From: JAKVBH01 sp049800955
GTDB lineage: Bacteria > Pseudomonadota > Alphaproteobacteria > Rhodobacterales > Rhodobacteraceae
NCBI RefSeq assembly: GCF_049800955.1
Contig: NZ_JBNAGA010000001.1
Coordinates: 992,001-1,056,000, forward strand
Direction of reading: 5' to 3'
DNA: 64,000 bases
Within the stretch, counting starts at the first letter, position 1, and each line of letters starts with the position of its first letter. A program made the translations under genes and the position numbers. Below, one piece after another: positions 8,958 to 18,101 of this stretch. The notes under the pieces are model-generated. The model did not search any database, was not told the origin of the DNA, and saw only the letters and a program-made list of their open reading frames with translations.

Positions 8958-10019
8958 CTATTTCTTGGCATCATCCCGAGACAATCGCCGCCCGCGGTTG
9001 GCGTGTTTGATAAGCGCGCGCGCGTATTTCTCCGCGAGCGGCTGGGAGGGCGGCGTCGTCAAAAGTCGCCCCAGAAGCGCCCGGTAGGGCTCTTGCGCCA
9101 GAAGCTCATGCAGGCGGGCATGGCGCCAGGCCACGGCTGCTTCATGTAAGCGCGCCAGTTCGGGATCGGCGGCGAATGCTGCGCGTTGTGCGGCTGTTTC
9201 GTCCCGCAGGCCCAAGATACTGCGATCCTCGACAGTGCTGAAATTTCGCTCGACCCAATAATCGAGCCCCAGCAGGTCATCAGAATGCACGGCCCGGCCG
9301 CGCGCGGCTTTGAGGACGAAACTTTCCATGGCACCCAAGGCATAATGATTGAGCTGGACAAGCTTGGTGTTGGATTGTCCGAAGCGGTTGAAGATGCGTC
9401 CGGTCTTGAACTGCTCCTCAAGCGCGCGGCCTTCGCCATCGAACCACCGCGCTTCGGCCAATCTCTCGGCGCGCGCTTGCCTTGGACGATGGACGCCCAG
9501 CCGGCCGTAAGTTCCGTCGTTGCGATAGAGCGTTTTGAACATTGCGGCCCGCCACGGCCAGTGCATGATTGCGGGCGCTGCGCGCGTGAACACCTTGGGG
9601 ACCGGTTTGTCCTGATAGCCAATGACGCCGCCATTGCCAAACAAGCGCCAGGTCAGTGTGATGGCCGTAGCGTCCGGCAAGGCGGCCAAAAGATCGGACA
9701 ACTGGCGCTTGCCCAGGTGGATGTTGACGAATTCGTCGATATCCAGCGCGAGAAGCCAATCGGCGTGCCGGACGGCCTCCGTTTCGCTGGCGGCTTTCAG
9801 CCCGGTGAATTGAATGCCGCCCTTGTCGTAAGGCCCATCATTTCTCAGATGTGTCACCCAGCCCAGATCGCTCAGCCGATCCAGCATGAGATCGGAGCCG
9901 TCGCTACAGGCATTGGAGCAGATGACGAAGTGATGAAAGCCCGTGGCGATATGGTGAGAGAGCCAATCCAGAAGAAAGGCGCCCTCATCGCGGATGCAGA
10001 GAACCGCGACCGCTTGCAT
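8958..10019 (-). CDS. Glycosyltransferase family 2-like protein
   Basis: A 353-residue Glyco_tranf_2_4-type protein. Its GT-A features are an N-terminal VLCIRDEGAFLLDWL nucleotide-binding strand, the acidic motif LDIDEF (residues 92-97) for metal and sugar nucleotide, and a C-terminal LNHYALGAMESFVLKAARGR segment. It resembles two other proteins in this operon and 58837-59709, so they are paralogues. Its ATG overlaps the TGA of the methyltransferase gene by one base (TGATG), implying translational coupling; a TTG one codon earlier is unlikely. Acceptor and donor are unknown. Confidence 0.8.
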   Translation of the reverse strand: MQAVAVLCIRDEGAFLLDWLSHHIATGFHHFVICSNACSDGSDLMLDRLSDLGWVTHLRNDGPYDKGGIQFTGLKAASETEAVRHADWLLALDIDEFVNIHLGKRQLSDLLAALPDATAITLTWRLFGNGGVIGYQDKPVPKVFTRAAPAIMHWPWRAAMFKTLYRNDGTYGRLGVHRPRQARAERLAEARWFDGEGRALEEQFKTGRIFNRFGQSNTKLVQLNHYALGAMESFVLKAARGRAVHSDDLLGLDYWVERNFSTVEDRSILGLRDETAAQRAAFAADPELARLHEAAVAWRHARLHELLAQEPYRALLGRLLTTPPSQPLAEKYARALIKHANRGRRLSRDDAKK

Positions 10020-10723
10020 CAAAAACCCTTCAGGAAGACAACGACCTTACCCTCAGAGCCGCGGTGGTAATAGGTCAGGCCTGCGCGATGCATGGTGTCA
10101 AACACGGCCTGAACCCCAGCTTGCCCGATCCATTGCGGATGCAGTTCGACAATCGCCGCGCGCAGCATCGAAAAATCGCCCGCAGGCAGCAGATGCGCCT
10201 CAGCGCCTTCGATGTCACAGACGAGGACGCTGGGCTGGAGGGTTTGCAGCGTCGCGTTCAGATCGCGCACCTCGACAGGCACCACCTCATCATAGGCGGC
10301 CACGTCAGGATCCATTGAAGAGGCCAGAAAGTTGTTTCGGACATAGAAGTTTTGCGGCGGTCCTGCTTGGGCGGCGAGGAGAGCGTGATGCACTTGGACC
10401 CTGTCGCTGACGCCGTTGGCGCGGTGCATGTCGTGCATATAGGGCAGGAGCCCCGGGTTGGCCTCAAAAGTATGCACTTCTCGCGCGCCGCACAGGGCCG
10501 CGAGAACCGTCGACATGTAGCCTATCCCGCCGCCCAGTTCGAGCACGATGTCCTCTGCCTCAACGATGCGTTTGACGGCGCGTGTTTCCTTGAGTTCATA
10601 GGTCCCGTCGCGCAGATCCAGCCTACGCCGGCCCGTTGTGATCATGGGGTGTTTCGGGATTTTCAGCTCAGCGGATTTGAGAAACCCGCGTTCTTCCAGA
10701 TCATCACTGACATCTGCGCTCAT
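10019..10723 (-). CDS. FkbM family SAM-dependent methyltransferase
   Basis: A 234-residue class I methyltransferase. Motif I is VLELGGGIGYMSTVLA, followed by the acidic loop VHTFEANPGLLPYM and the FkbM-type LVCDIEGAEAHLL. FkbM-like enzymes O-methylate sugars and polyketides. The ATG lies four bases after the TGA of the preceding gene, with GGAG ten bases upstream inside that gene's last codons. Between glycosyltransferases it most plausibly methylates a hydroxyl of the glycan being built, which is inference from context. Confidence 0.85.
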   Translation of the reverse strand: MSADVSDDLEERGFLKSAELKIPKHPMITTGRRRLDLRDGTYELKETRAVKRIVEAEDIVLELGGGIGYMSTVLAALCGAREVHTFEANPGLLPYMHDMHRANGVSDRVQVHHALLAAQAGPPQNFYVRNNFLASSMDPDVAAYDEVVPVEVRDLNATLQTLQPSVLVCDIEGAEAHLLPAGDFSMLRAAIVELHPQWIGQAGVQAVFDTMHRAGLTYYHRGSEGKVVVFLKGF

Positions 10724-10727
10724 CGGC

Positions 10728-13028
10728 TCATGTCTCCATATCAAGCGCCAGCGCATAGGCGACACGCTCTGTTTCCGTCAGCTGCATGGCAAGCGCCTGC
10801 GCATATAAATCCTGAAACTCAGGGATGTGGCGCAATTCCTGCGCCTTGTCCTGATGCCACGCGACCGCTGCGTGATGCAGACTGCACAGTTCGGTATCGG
10901 TCATCAAAGCATCAAAGGCCGCCTGCAGGCGGGGCAGATTGCGCTTGATCGTGAGGTCGCGCGCGCCGGACCAATCCATGCGGATCCAGTAATTCAGCCC
11001 AATGGAGCGATCCACATGCAGGGCCCGGCCGCGTTGCCTCTTGATAAGAAAGCTTTCTGCCGAGCGCAGCGCGTAGTGGTTGAGCTGAACAAGGTCGTAG
11101 CCGATGGAGCGTTTGGAATTGCGCCATCCGTTTTTCTTGATGTCGCCTCCCATGTCCTGCCCGGACCCATTGACCCAACGCACGTCATGGGCGCGCTCTG
11201 CAATCAGCTTGTTGGGCCTGTGACAGGAGAGCTTTTCGTAAGCGCCGATATTGCGGGTCAGCGTTTTGAACCCCCAGACCGTGTGCGGTTTCGGGCAATA
11301 GCGCGGCGCGCAACTCTCGAATTGATCAATGACAAAGCGATCTTGCATCTGCGCGACATCGCCATGGCCAAAGAGCCGCCAGGTCATGGCAATATTCGTG
11401 GCATCGGGCACCCGTGCCAGCAGGTCATCGACTGTGCCGTTGCCGCAGCGCACGTTGATGAATTCATCAACATCAATATGCGCGATCCACTCGGCGTTCC
11501 TGATGACGTCTTCTCGCAGCGCCGCGTTCAGCGCGTGTTGTTGTGGCGATTTTCCGGACCAGTTGTTGTTGTCGCGATGCTGGACAATGCCAAGCGCATC
11601 GAGGCGTTCGAGAATATCAACCGTCTGGTCGTCGCAGCCATTGGTGTAGATCAGGAAGTGATCAAAACCGATCGCGCGATGATAGGCGACCCACTCCAGA
11701 ATGTAGGGCGCTTCGTTCTTCATGCACCCCACGATCACCCTGCCGCTCGAGCCTTGCGGCAGCTTGCGCGGGTCAATCGGTGCGTAAGGTGCGGCGAGAT
11801 CTTCCTCATTCACATGCCCGAGTTCATTGTGGGGCGCAAAGGAGGAGCTGAGCAATTCGTCATGTCGTTTGCGCACGTGCGCGGGCAGGTGAGTGGCGAG
11901 GCGGGTTGGGGCTGCCGCGTGCGCGGGCTCCGCTTTGGCCGGTTCCAGACGGGGGAGGGCCGCCGCAAGGTACTGTGTGGCCCGAAACCCCTTTGTGAAA
12001 GGGGGCTCAAGCGGTGTGGGATCTTGGGGCCCACTGTGCAGGCGCATGCCTTGGTGTCCAGGATGTTGATCCTGCAAGTCGTGCCAATCCTGTGCGAAGC
12101 GGGCATCAATCGGGGCGAGGGCCGCGGCGGGCAGCGGATCGCCCCCAACGCGCATTTCGCCCAGCAGCTTGCGCCATGTTTGGCGCGGTACGTGATGGGG
12201 CTCGCGCGCCAAGAGCCGCAGTAAGACATCATTGAAATGACGCGCCCGCGCAAGCCATTCTGTGGATGGCAGGGCCGGCGAGCGCTCCGGCTCCGCTTTG
12301 CCCAAGGCAATATCGAGCTCAAGCAGAGACGCGACATGTTTGGGCCGGTCTTTTGAGGCCAAAGCGGAACGGTCGAGCTGGTGCAGCCTGAATGTTCCGC
12401 TGCCAAAAACCTGCTCCCAGATATGCACCCATCGACGCAAGTCGAGAAAGGCGGGCACCATCTGCACGTCTGAAAAAACGCCTGCGGCTGGTTGCGGATC
12501 AGGGCGCGTCCCAAGCGCGCAATCCCACCAATCGGATGCCCTTTGCGCCGCACATGCCAGCTCAAGCTCCAGACCGCGCGCGCGCCCCTCAAGCACTTGC
12601 TGTGCGTAGTGGCGCAAGGCCATTTCTGAAGGCGTTTCGATCTGTGCGTGGATCTCGACCGACGTGGCGAAGGGTGCGATCAGGGCGTGCAAGCCGTCAA
12701 TGTCTGCGGGGGTAAGGAAGTGCGACCCGAATTGATGCGCACTCAGAATCAAACACTTGGGCTTGGCTGCATTGATTTCGGCGGACAGCTCGAGCATCAC
12801 GTCGGACCGAAGGCCTTGTTGCGCGTCTGCAGAGGCGAAACCGCGGTTGTAGCGCAAGATGTCGACGCTGCTGTGCAGCGCCATGAAGGCGCGGGTGTGG
12901 TTGTGCTTGCCGAGGCTGCGCGGAAAAAGAATGCCCTGTGCTTTCAATTTGTCCCGCTTGTCGGCCAGACTGCGCTGCACACACGCGCTGGCCCAGGCAT
13001 CGGGCCCAATATCAATGATCACGCGCAT
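10728..13028 (-). CDS. Fusion protein: degenerate sulfotransferase-like domain plus GT2-type glycosyltransferase
   Basis: A 767-residue two-domain protein. Residues 1-235 follow the layout of bacterial carbohydrate sulfotransferases (starting strand, helix, LKAQGILFPRS, then LILSAHQF), but the PAPS loop expected as KTGTTS is GPDAWASA, so sulfate transfer is doubtful. A Pro/Ala-rich linker covers about 330-425. Residues 429-700 are a Glyco_tranf_2_4 domain with VGCMKNEAPYILEW and acidic motif HIDVDEF (519-521 = DVD). The start ATG at 13028 overlaps the upstream stop as TAATG; upstream in-frame codons lie inside the sulfotransferase gene. Confidence 0.75.
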   Translation of the reverse strand: MRVIIDIGPDAWASACVQRSLADKRDKLKAQGILFPRSLGKHNHTRAFMALHSSVDILRYNRGFASADAQQGLRSDVMLELSAEINAAKPKCLILSAHQFGSHFLTPADIDGLHALIAPFATSVEIHAQIETPSEMALRHYAQQVLEGRARGLELELACAAQRASDWWDCALGTRPDPQPAAGVFSDVQMVPAFLDLRRWVHIWEQVFGSGTFRLHQLDRSALASKDRPKHVASLLELDIALGKAEPERSPALPSTEWLARARHFNDVLLRLLAREPHHVPRQTWRKLLGEMRVGGDPLPAAALAPIDARFAQDWHDLQDQHPGHQGMRLHSGPQDPTPLEPPFTKGFRATQYLAAALPRLEPAKAEPAHAAAPTRLATHLPAHVRKRHDELLSSSFAPHNELGHVNEEDLAAPYAPIDPRKLPQGSSGRVIVGCMKNEAPYILEWVAYHRAIGFDHFLIYTNGCDDQTVDILERLDALGIVQHRDNNNWSGKSPQQHALNAALREDVIRNAEWIAHIDVDEFINVRCGNGTVDDLLARVPDATNIAMTWRLFGHGDVAQMQDRFVIDQFESCAPRYCPKPHTVWGFKTLTRNIGAYEKLSCHRPNKLIAERAHDVRWVNGSGQDMGGDIKKNGWRNSKRSIGYDLVQLNHYALRSAESFLIKRQRGRALHVDRSIGLNYWIRMDWSGARDLTIKRNLPRLQAAFDALMTDTELCSLHHAAVAWHQDKAQELRHIPEFQDLYAQALAMQLTETERVAYALALDMET

Positions 13029-13669
13029 TAGGCGACCCGCCTGACCGGATTGCTGTTGGCGCGGCCCCACCATGGCAGATCCAGATCCAGAAAGCGCGAC
13101 AGCAGATCAGGGGCGTCGAGCGCGGCGGTGTCATATGACAGAAAATGCGTCGCGCCTGCAAAGTAGCGCTCCAGCGCGGCGTAGTGTCCATTGATCCAGC
13201 GGACGCGTTCGCTGCTGCGCGCGCCATAGCCAAACGGCAGACCCGGAACCGTGGCCCCGGGCAGCCTTTCGCGTCCGAGGTTGGACCAGCGCTGCATTGA
13301 ATCCGACATCAAGACGGCGTCGCGCCGGGAGGCCACAAAGCGTGCATCGGGATGTTTGGCCTGAATGGCATCAAGCAACGCCCAATCCGTTTGTGGCCAA
13401 AGGGATTTCTCGCCTTTCAGTGCGGAAATCTCCGTCAGAGCGCGGAACTCCTCGAGACCTTCCAGCGGGTCTCCATGCCGGAAAAACCCGCGATACATCA
13501 CATCGCCCACGAATGCGCCGTGCAAAGCAGTGTTTTGGCTTTGCGCAGGTTTGATCCGATGATCGGCTGTATGCAAACCGGCGCGGCGCAGCGCGCGCGC
13601 CAGCGTCGTTGTGCCGGATTTTGGCAGGCCCAGATTGATGATCATGCCCGTGTGCGTCGTGGTACTCAT
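13028..13669 (-). CDS. Sulfotransferase family protein
   Basis: A 213-residue P-loop sulfotransferase. The 5'-phosphosulfate-binding motif is NLGLPKSGTTTLARAL (PKSGTT at 16-21). The 3'-phosphate-binding region is probably FVASRRDAVLMSDSMQRW, which has the Arg/Ser pair typical of the family. The start ATG overlaps the TGA of the preceding glycosyltransferase gene (ATGA); an upstream in-frame Met would overlap it by 60 bases. PAPS could be supplied by sulfate activation, although the reductive pathway at 24.6-28.6 kb looks APS-dependent. The substrate is probably a carbohydrate, by context. Confidence 0.8.
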   Translation of the reverse strand: MSTTTHTGMIINLGLPKSGTTTLARALRRAGLHTADHRIKPAQSQNTALHGAFVGDVMYRGFFRHGDPLEGLEEFRALTEISALKGEKSLWPQTDWALLDAIQAKHPDARFVASRRDAVLMSDSMQRWSNLGRERLPGATVPGLPFGYGARSSERVRWINGHYAALERYFAGATHFLSYDTAALDAPDLLSRFLDLDLPWWGRANSNPVRRVA

Positions 13670-14706
13670 GCCGCCCCCAGCACCGGTTGCGATCCGATCC
13701 GTTCGATCAGGTGCGCCTCCGCGTCGCAAAGTGTGGGAGCGCTACGCAGATGTTCGATCATCTCGCGGTAGGGTTTCTGTTCCAGCAAACTGTCCAGTTT
13801 GGCGCGATGGCGCGACACGGCTTCAGCATGCAATTCAGCGACTTTGGGCAGCGCCAGCAATTTGGCGCGTTCGGCCTCAAGGCGCGGCAGCATGCGGTGG
13901 ATCGAAAGATCCGTCCAGCTGTCGTCATTGCGTTCGCGCCAATAGGTATCGTCAAACGCGCGGTTTTCGCGGTTCACGTCGCCGCGATCGTTTTTGACAA
14001 GATAGCTCTCCAACGAGCGCAAGGCATAGTGATTGAGCGTGGCCAGTTTCCGCGCGCCCTGGGCCGGAAACTTGCGGATGTGCTGCTTGCCTTTCGCGGC
14101 TAGAAACCGGCGCGGCACAGGACGCCCCGCGCCATCGCACCAGCGCAGGCCTGGTGGTACATCACCTTTGAAAAACGGTCTGTGTGCGCCGAAGTACTGC
14201 AGAGGAAAGTCTTTTCGGACCAGTGTTTTAACTTCAATTGCGCGTTCGTCGCACCAAAGGTCTGGATTATGCGTCTTGGTGAATTGCGAGACCACCGGCC
14301 GGTCTTCAAACGTCTCGATACCGGCATTCGCAAAGAACTGGAAATTGAGCGAAATCGCATGCGGTGCGTCACATGCCGCGACAAGATCGGCGATTGTGTG
14401 ATTGCCCACGTGAATATTGAGAAACTCATCCACATCCGCGATCCAGACCCAGTCCGCTGCGCGTACCATCTCCTGTCGCGCGGCATCCTTGAGCGCCTCC
14501 ATCTGATAATTGCGCCCCTGTGCCGGGTTCGGCAGATGCATGACAATGCCTTGCGCGGCCAGCGCGTCGAGCAACAGATCCGTCGCGTCACTGCAATCGT
14601 TGGAGTAGAACAAGTGATCGGTCACGCCAATGGCGCGGTTATAGGCGATCCATTCCAGAAGGAAGGGCCCTTCGTTCTTAACACATGTCACGGCGGCTAC
14701 GCGCAT
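13666..14706 (-). CDS. Glycosyltransferase family 2-like protein, first gene of operon
   Basis: A 346-residue Glyco_tranf_2_4-type protein. It has the strand AVTCVKNEGPFLLEWIAYNR, acidic motif IADVDEFLN (DVD at 91-93) and C-terminal LNHYALRSLESYLVKNDRG. It is a paralogue of the genes at 8958 and in the fusion. Two close ATGs exist; the second (14706) is chosen because GGAGGT lies six bases before it, whereas it abuts the first. It heads the six-gene operon that runs to 7940 with overlaps of ATGA, TAATG and TGATG and gaps of 4 and 94 bases. Confidence 0.8.
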   Translation of the reverse strand: MRVAAVTCVKNEGPFLLEWIAYNRAIGVTDHLFYSNDCSDATDLLLDALAAQGIVMHLPNPAQGRNYQMEALKDAARQEMVRAADWVWIADVDEFLNIHVGNHTIADLVAACDAPHAISLNFQFFANAGIETFEDRPVVSQFTKTHNPDLWCDERAIEVKTLVRKDFPLQYFGAHRPFFKGDVPPGLRWCDGAGRPVPRRFLAAKGKQHIRKFPAQGARKLATLNHYALRSLESYLVKNDRGDVNRENRAFDDTYWRERNDDSWTDLSIHRMLPRLEAERAKLLALPKVAELHAEAVSRHRAKLDSLLEQKPYREMIEHLRSAPTLCDAEAHLIERIGSQPVLGAA

Positions 14707-14898
14707 CGGCATACCTCCGTCTTCACAACTCTTTGCATGGCTGCCCGCCTGCCCATGCCTGCGATTTACAGGCAATTTCTTTATTATTTCCAAAATTCCT
14801 CGCATTTCGCGCGCCAAGCGTCAACGCTGCGCGACTTTCGTCGCCTTGACTGCACGTGCAGGTGATGCAGCTATGCCGCGACGACCAAGGAGAAAATC

Positions 14899-15813
14899 AT
14901 GGCGCATATCCCCGAAAGCATCGACGCCGTCGAAGAGATGTTGGCCGGCGAGGGATACGTTTGCGGGCGCGCCCTTGCGACGGTTGTCTTCCTGTCGCTC
15001 AAGCTGGGCCGGCCACTCTTTCTCGAAGGAGAGCCTGGCACGGGCAAGACAGAAATTGCCAAAGCCATGGCCGCCGGGCTCGGGCGCAGGCTGATCCGGC
15101 TGCAATGCTATGAAGGGCTGGATGCGTCTTCTGCCGTGTATGAATGGAATTTTCCGGCCCAGATGGTCGCCATCCGCACGGCCGAAGCCTCGGGTGGTGC
15201 TGACAGATCTGCGCTGCAGGCGGAGCTCTTTTCTCAGGATTACCTGACGGAGCGTCCCCTTCTGGAGGCGATGCGCGCGGATGAAAACGGCGCGCCCGTA
15301 CTTCTGATTGACGAATTGGACCGAACCGATGAGCCGTTTGAAGCCTTCCTTCTTGAAGCGCTCTCGGATTTTCAGGTGACGATCCCTGAATTGGGCACGA
15401 TCAAAGCGCCCGAGCCGCCGATTGTCATTTTGACCTCAAACCGGACCCGCGAGGTCCATGACGCGCTCAAGCGGCGCTGTCTGTATCATTGGGTCGATTA
15501 TCCGGCCTTTCCGCGCGAACTTGAGATTTTGCAGGCCCGTGTCCCGGAGGCTGCCGAGGCTCTCAGCCGCGAAATCATCGCTTTCGTGCAGGCACTTCGC
15601 ACAGAAGACCTGTTCAAAAAGCCCGGTGTTGCCGAGACAATTGACTGGGCGAAATGTCTGCTTGCGTTGGATGTGGTTGAGGTTTCCCCCGAGGTTATTG
15701 CCGATACGCTGGGGGCGATCTTGAAATACCAGGACGACATTCAAAAACTTCAGGGCTCTGAAGCCAAGCGCATTCTGGACGACGCAAAAGCCGCACTGGA
15801 ACCCGCTGAATAA
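14899..15813 (+). CDS. MoxR-family AAA+ ATPase (CoxD-like)
   Basis: A 304-residue AAA+ chaperone-type ATPase. Walker A is EGEPGTGKTE, Walker B VLLIDELDR, sensor 1 ILTSNRTRE and the arginine finger is in ALKRRC. MoxR proteins work with VWA partners to mature metalloenzymes. The CoxE-like VWA gene at 18102 and XdhC at 19468 make this the CoxD-type member of a molybdenum-hydroxylase maturation cluster, although no hydroxylase structural genes are in the window. AGGAG precedes the ATG by seven bases. Confidence 0.88.
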   Translation: MAHIPESIDAVEEMLAGEGYVCGRALATVVFLSLKLGRPLFLEGEPGTGKTEIAKAMAAGLGRRLIRLQCYEGLDASSAVYEWNFPAQMVAIRTAEASGGADRSALQAELFSQDYLTERPLLEAMRADENGAPVLLIDELDRTDEPFEAFLLEALSDFQVTIPELGTIKAPEPPIVILTSNRTREVHDALKRRCLYHWVDYPAFPRELEILQARVPEAAEALSREIIAFVQALRTEDLFKKPGVAETIDWAKCLLALDVVEVSPEVIADTLGAILKYQDDIQKLQGSEAKRILDDAKAALEPAE

Positions 15814-15866
15814 ACCCGCGGGGCGCTTAATCGGTTGGCAAGGGTTGTCGACGTACACCTTCGTCC

Positions 15867-17957
15867 ATGATTTGGGCTGGTTTACGTCTATTGTGGGAGC
15901 TTGTGTGGCCCCGCAATCAAAAACACGCGCTGGATACGGCGCGTGCGCGGATTTTGACGGTCACTTGTGTGCTGTCTGTCCTCTTGAGTCTTTTGATGCT
16001 GTTTTACGTCGTTCCCAGCCAACCGCCCGCGCAACAGGCCAATGCGAAACTGACCGTCACGCTGGGATGCTGTTACGCGCTCTGGCCGATCTTCTTTCGT
16101 ATCACAGGGAACCTCAGGCTGACTTCAGCGGCGTTTGTCGTTTATGGCGTTTTGGTTTTCGGGTACTTGTCCTTCGCAGAAGGCGGATTGCTGTCATTCA
16201 AGAGCTTTCTGTCTTTGCCTTTCGCCGCTCTGGCCATTTTCTTTCTGGGCTGGAAGCTTGGGTTGATCATGTCCACTATCATTCTGGCCGGTGTCATTGC
16301 GATGTACCTGATTGTGGGCATTGATCCCGATTATTTGCCCGAAGATCCCATACCTTACTTGCTCAATATCAAGTTGGCCGGTGTTGTTGCGACGCTGGTT
16401 TTGGTGACGGCGATGTTCGTCATATTCGAGCGTGAAATTCAGGTCCGCACACAAGCCTTGGTGCGCGCCAAACATGAGGCGGAAAGGGCCAGTGCGGCCA
16501 AATCAGAATTCCTCGCGACCATGAGCCACGAAATCCGAACGCCCATGCAAGGGGTGCTCGGCATGGCGGATGTCTTGGCCGAAGGGAAACTGGACGCGGA
16601 AAGCAAACGGTTGGCGCATACGATACAGGAATCTGGCACAGCATTGCTGACGATCCTGAATGACATTCTGGATTTCTCGAAAGTGGAAGCGGGCGAGCTC
16701 GCGCTGGAGACGGCGCCCTTTGATCTCAGGCGCAGTGTCGAAGATGTTGCGGTGCTCTTGGGCCAAAAGGCGCGCGACAAAGGCATACACCTTGTCGTGG
16801 ATATTGCCCCTGATGTCCCCGTGCGCGTGGTGGGGGATGTCGGGCGCGTGCGTCAGGTTTTGACAAACCTTGTCGGTAACGCGGTGAAGTTCACGACGAG
16901 AGGCCATGTCGCAATCAAGGTCGAGCAGGTTGTCCATGCTGGCGTGTCGCAGGTGCGTTTTCTCGTTCAGGACACCGGGATCGGCATTGAGGAGGGGAAA
17001 CACTCTTTGATTTTTGACAGTTTCAGCCAGGCGGAAGCTTTCACGACCCGGCAATACGGAGGGACCGGCCTTGGTCTGGCCATCTCCAAGCGTCTGGTCA
17101 AAGCCATGGGGGGCGATATTACAGTCACGTCTGAATTGGGCGTTGGATCCGAATTCTCGTTTTCGGCGCCGCTTCCCGAAGTTGATGATATGCCGCCGGC
17201 AGTGCCACAGCTTCTGCGCGGCCGCCGTGTCAAACTGGATATCGATTTGGATGTCCTGAAAGCGTCATGTGCTGCGCTTTGTGACCGCTGGGGCTTAATT
17301 CAGGACACCAGTGAGACGGATCACGTGCCTGATCTAATCCTGACGGATCGCACTTTGGTGTCGGTATCAAATGATGTGCAAGGACGGCCTGCTGTGATCG
17401 TTATAGGGCATATGCCCCCGGACGTGCAGGCCAGAGCATCGGCAAAGTTCATACCGACGCCGTTTCGGTCAGACGAGCTATTTGAGAACGTGGCAGAGCT
17501 CTTGGACATTGAATTGCCCCAAGAACATGCGGCGCATCCGTCAAGCCGCCTGAGCGGCAGTGCGCCGGGATCGCTGATGCGCATTCTTGCGGCGGACGAT
17601 AACGCGGTGAATCAGGCTGTTCTGTCCAAGATGCTGACAGGGCTTGATATTGAACTGACGATTGTGGACGATGGTTTGGCCGCGTTCAATCACGTGGTGG
17701 AGCGCCGCTTTGATCTCGTGTTCATGGATGTCTCGATGCCTGTCATGGATGGCATCGCTGCCACGCGCGCGATCCGGGGCCATGAACAGGACAATGCCAT
17801 GGATCCTGTGCCGATCATTGGGCTGACAGCGCATGTTCAAGTGAATGATCTCGAGCGCTGCGTTGAAGCGGGCATGAATGAGTGTCTGACGAAGCCTTTT
17901 CGAAAATCGGAGCTCATGGCTGTCTTGACGCGATGGGCGCAGCAACAGGCCGCGTGA
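15867..17957 (+). CDS. Membrane hybrid sensor histidine kinase with C-terminal receiver
   Basis: A 696-residue protein. About five or six hydrophobic segments fill residues 25-190, with no large periplasmic domain. Then come a HisKA domain (FLATMSHEIRTP), HATPase boxes NAVKF, DTGIGI and GGTGLGLAIS, a divergent inter-domain and a C-terminal receiver with DDNAVNQ, phosphoacceptor in VFMDVSMPVMDG and the Lys in LTKPF. It lies between moxR and coxE, 53 bp after moxR, in a place where those two genes are usually adjacent. The start codon has no good Shine-Dalgarno sequence, so a slightly different start is possible. The signal and output partner are unknown. Confidence 0.9.
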   Translation: MIWAGLRLLWELVWPRNQKHALDTARARILTVTCVLSVLLSLLMLFYVVPSQPPAQQANAKLTVTLGCCYALWPIFFRITGNLRLTSAAFVVYGVLVFGYLSFAEGGLLSFKSFLSLPFAALAIFFLGWKLGLIMSTIILAGVIAMYLIVGIDPDYLPEDPIPYLLNIKLAGVVATLVLVTAMFVIFEREIQVRTQALVRAKHEAERASAAKSEFLATMSHEIRTPMQGVLGMADVLAEGKLDAESKRLAHTIQESGTALLTILNDILDFSKVEAGELALETAPFDLRRSVEDVAVLLGQKARDKGIHLVVDIAPDVPVRVVGDVGRVRQVLTNLVGNAVKFTTRGHVAIKVEQVVHAGVSQVRFLVQDTGIGIEEGKHSLIFDSFSQAEAFTTRQYGGTGLGLAISKRLVKAMGGDITVTSELGVGSEFSFSAPLPEVDDMPPAVPQLLRGRRVKLDIDLDVLKASCAALCDRWGLIQDTSETDHVPDLILTDRTLVSVSNDVQGRPAVIVIGHMPPDVQARASAKFIPTPFRSDELFENVAELLDIELPQEHAAHPSSRLSGSAPGSLMRILAADDNAVNQAVLSKMLTGLDIELTIVDDGLAAFNHVVERRFDLVFMDVSMPVMDGIAATRAIRGHEQDNAMDPVPIIGLTAHVQVNDLERCVEAGMNECLTKPFRKSELMAVLTRWAQQQAA

Positions 17958-18101
17958 CCCGGCTTCTGAGGCGCAGGCAGGCGCGCTCTTGCGACAAAGG
18001 TCGTGCCACTGCAGAGCCCCGTTGGGCTTGCATCCCGAACCCAAAATCTCGCACAGTTTATCCAGCGAAGCGGGCCATTCGGCCAGACGAAAGAGCTGTC
18101 G

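Noticed and set aside
10827..12224. 465-codon plus-strand frame opposite the sulfotransferase-glycosyltransferase fusion
   Set aside because: The fusion has domain motifs and coupled translation; the antisense frame has none.
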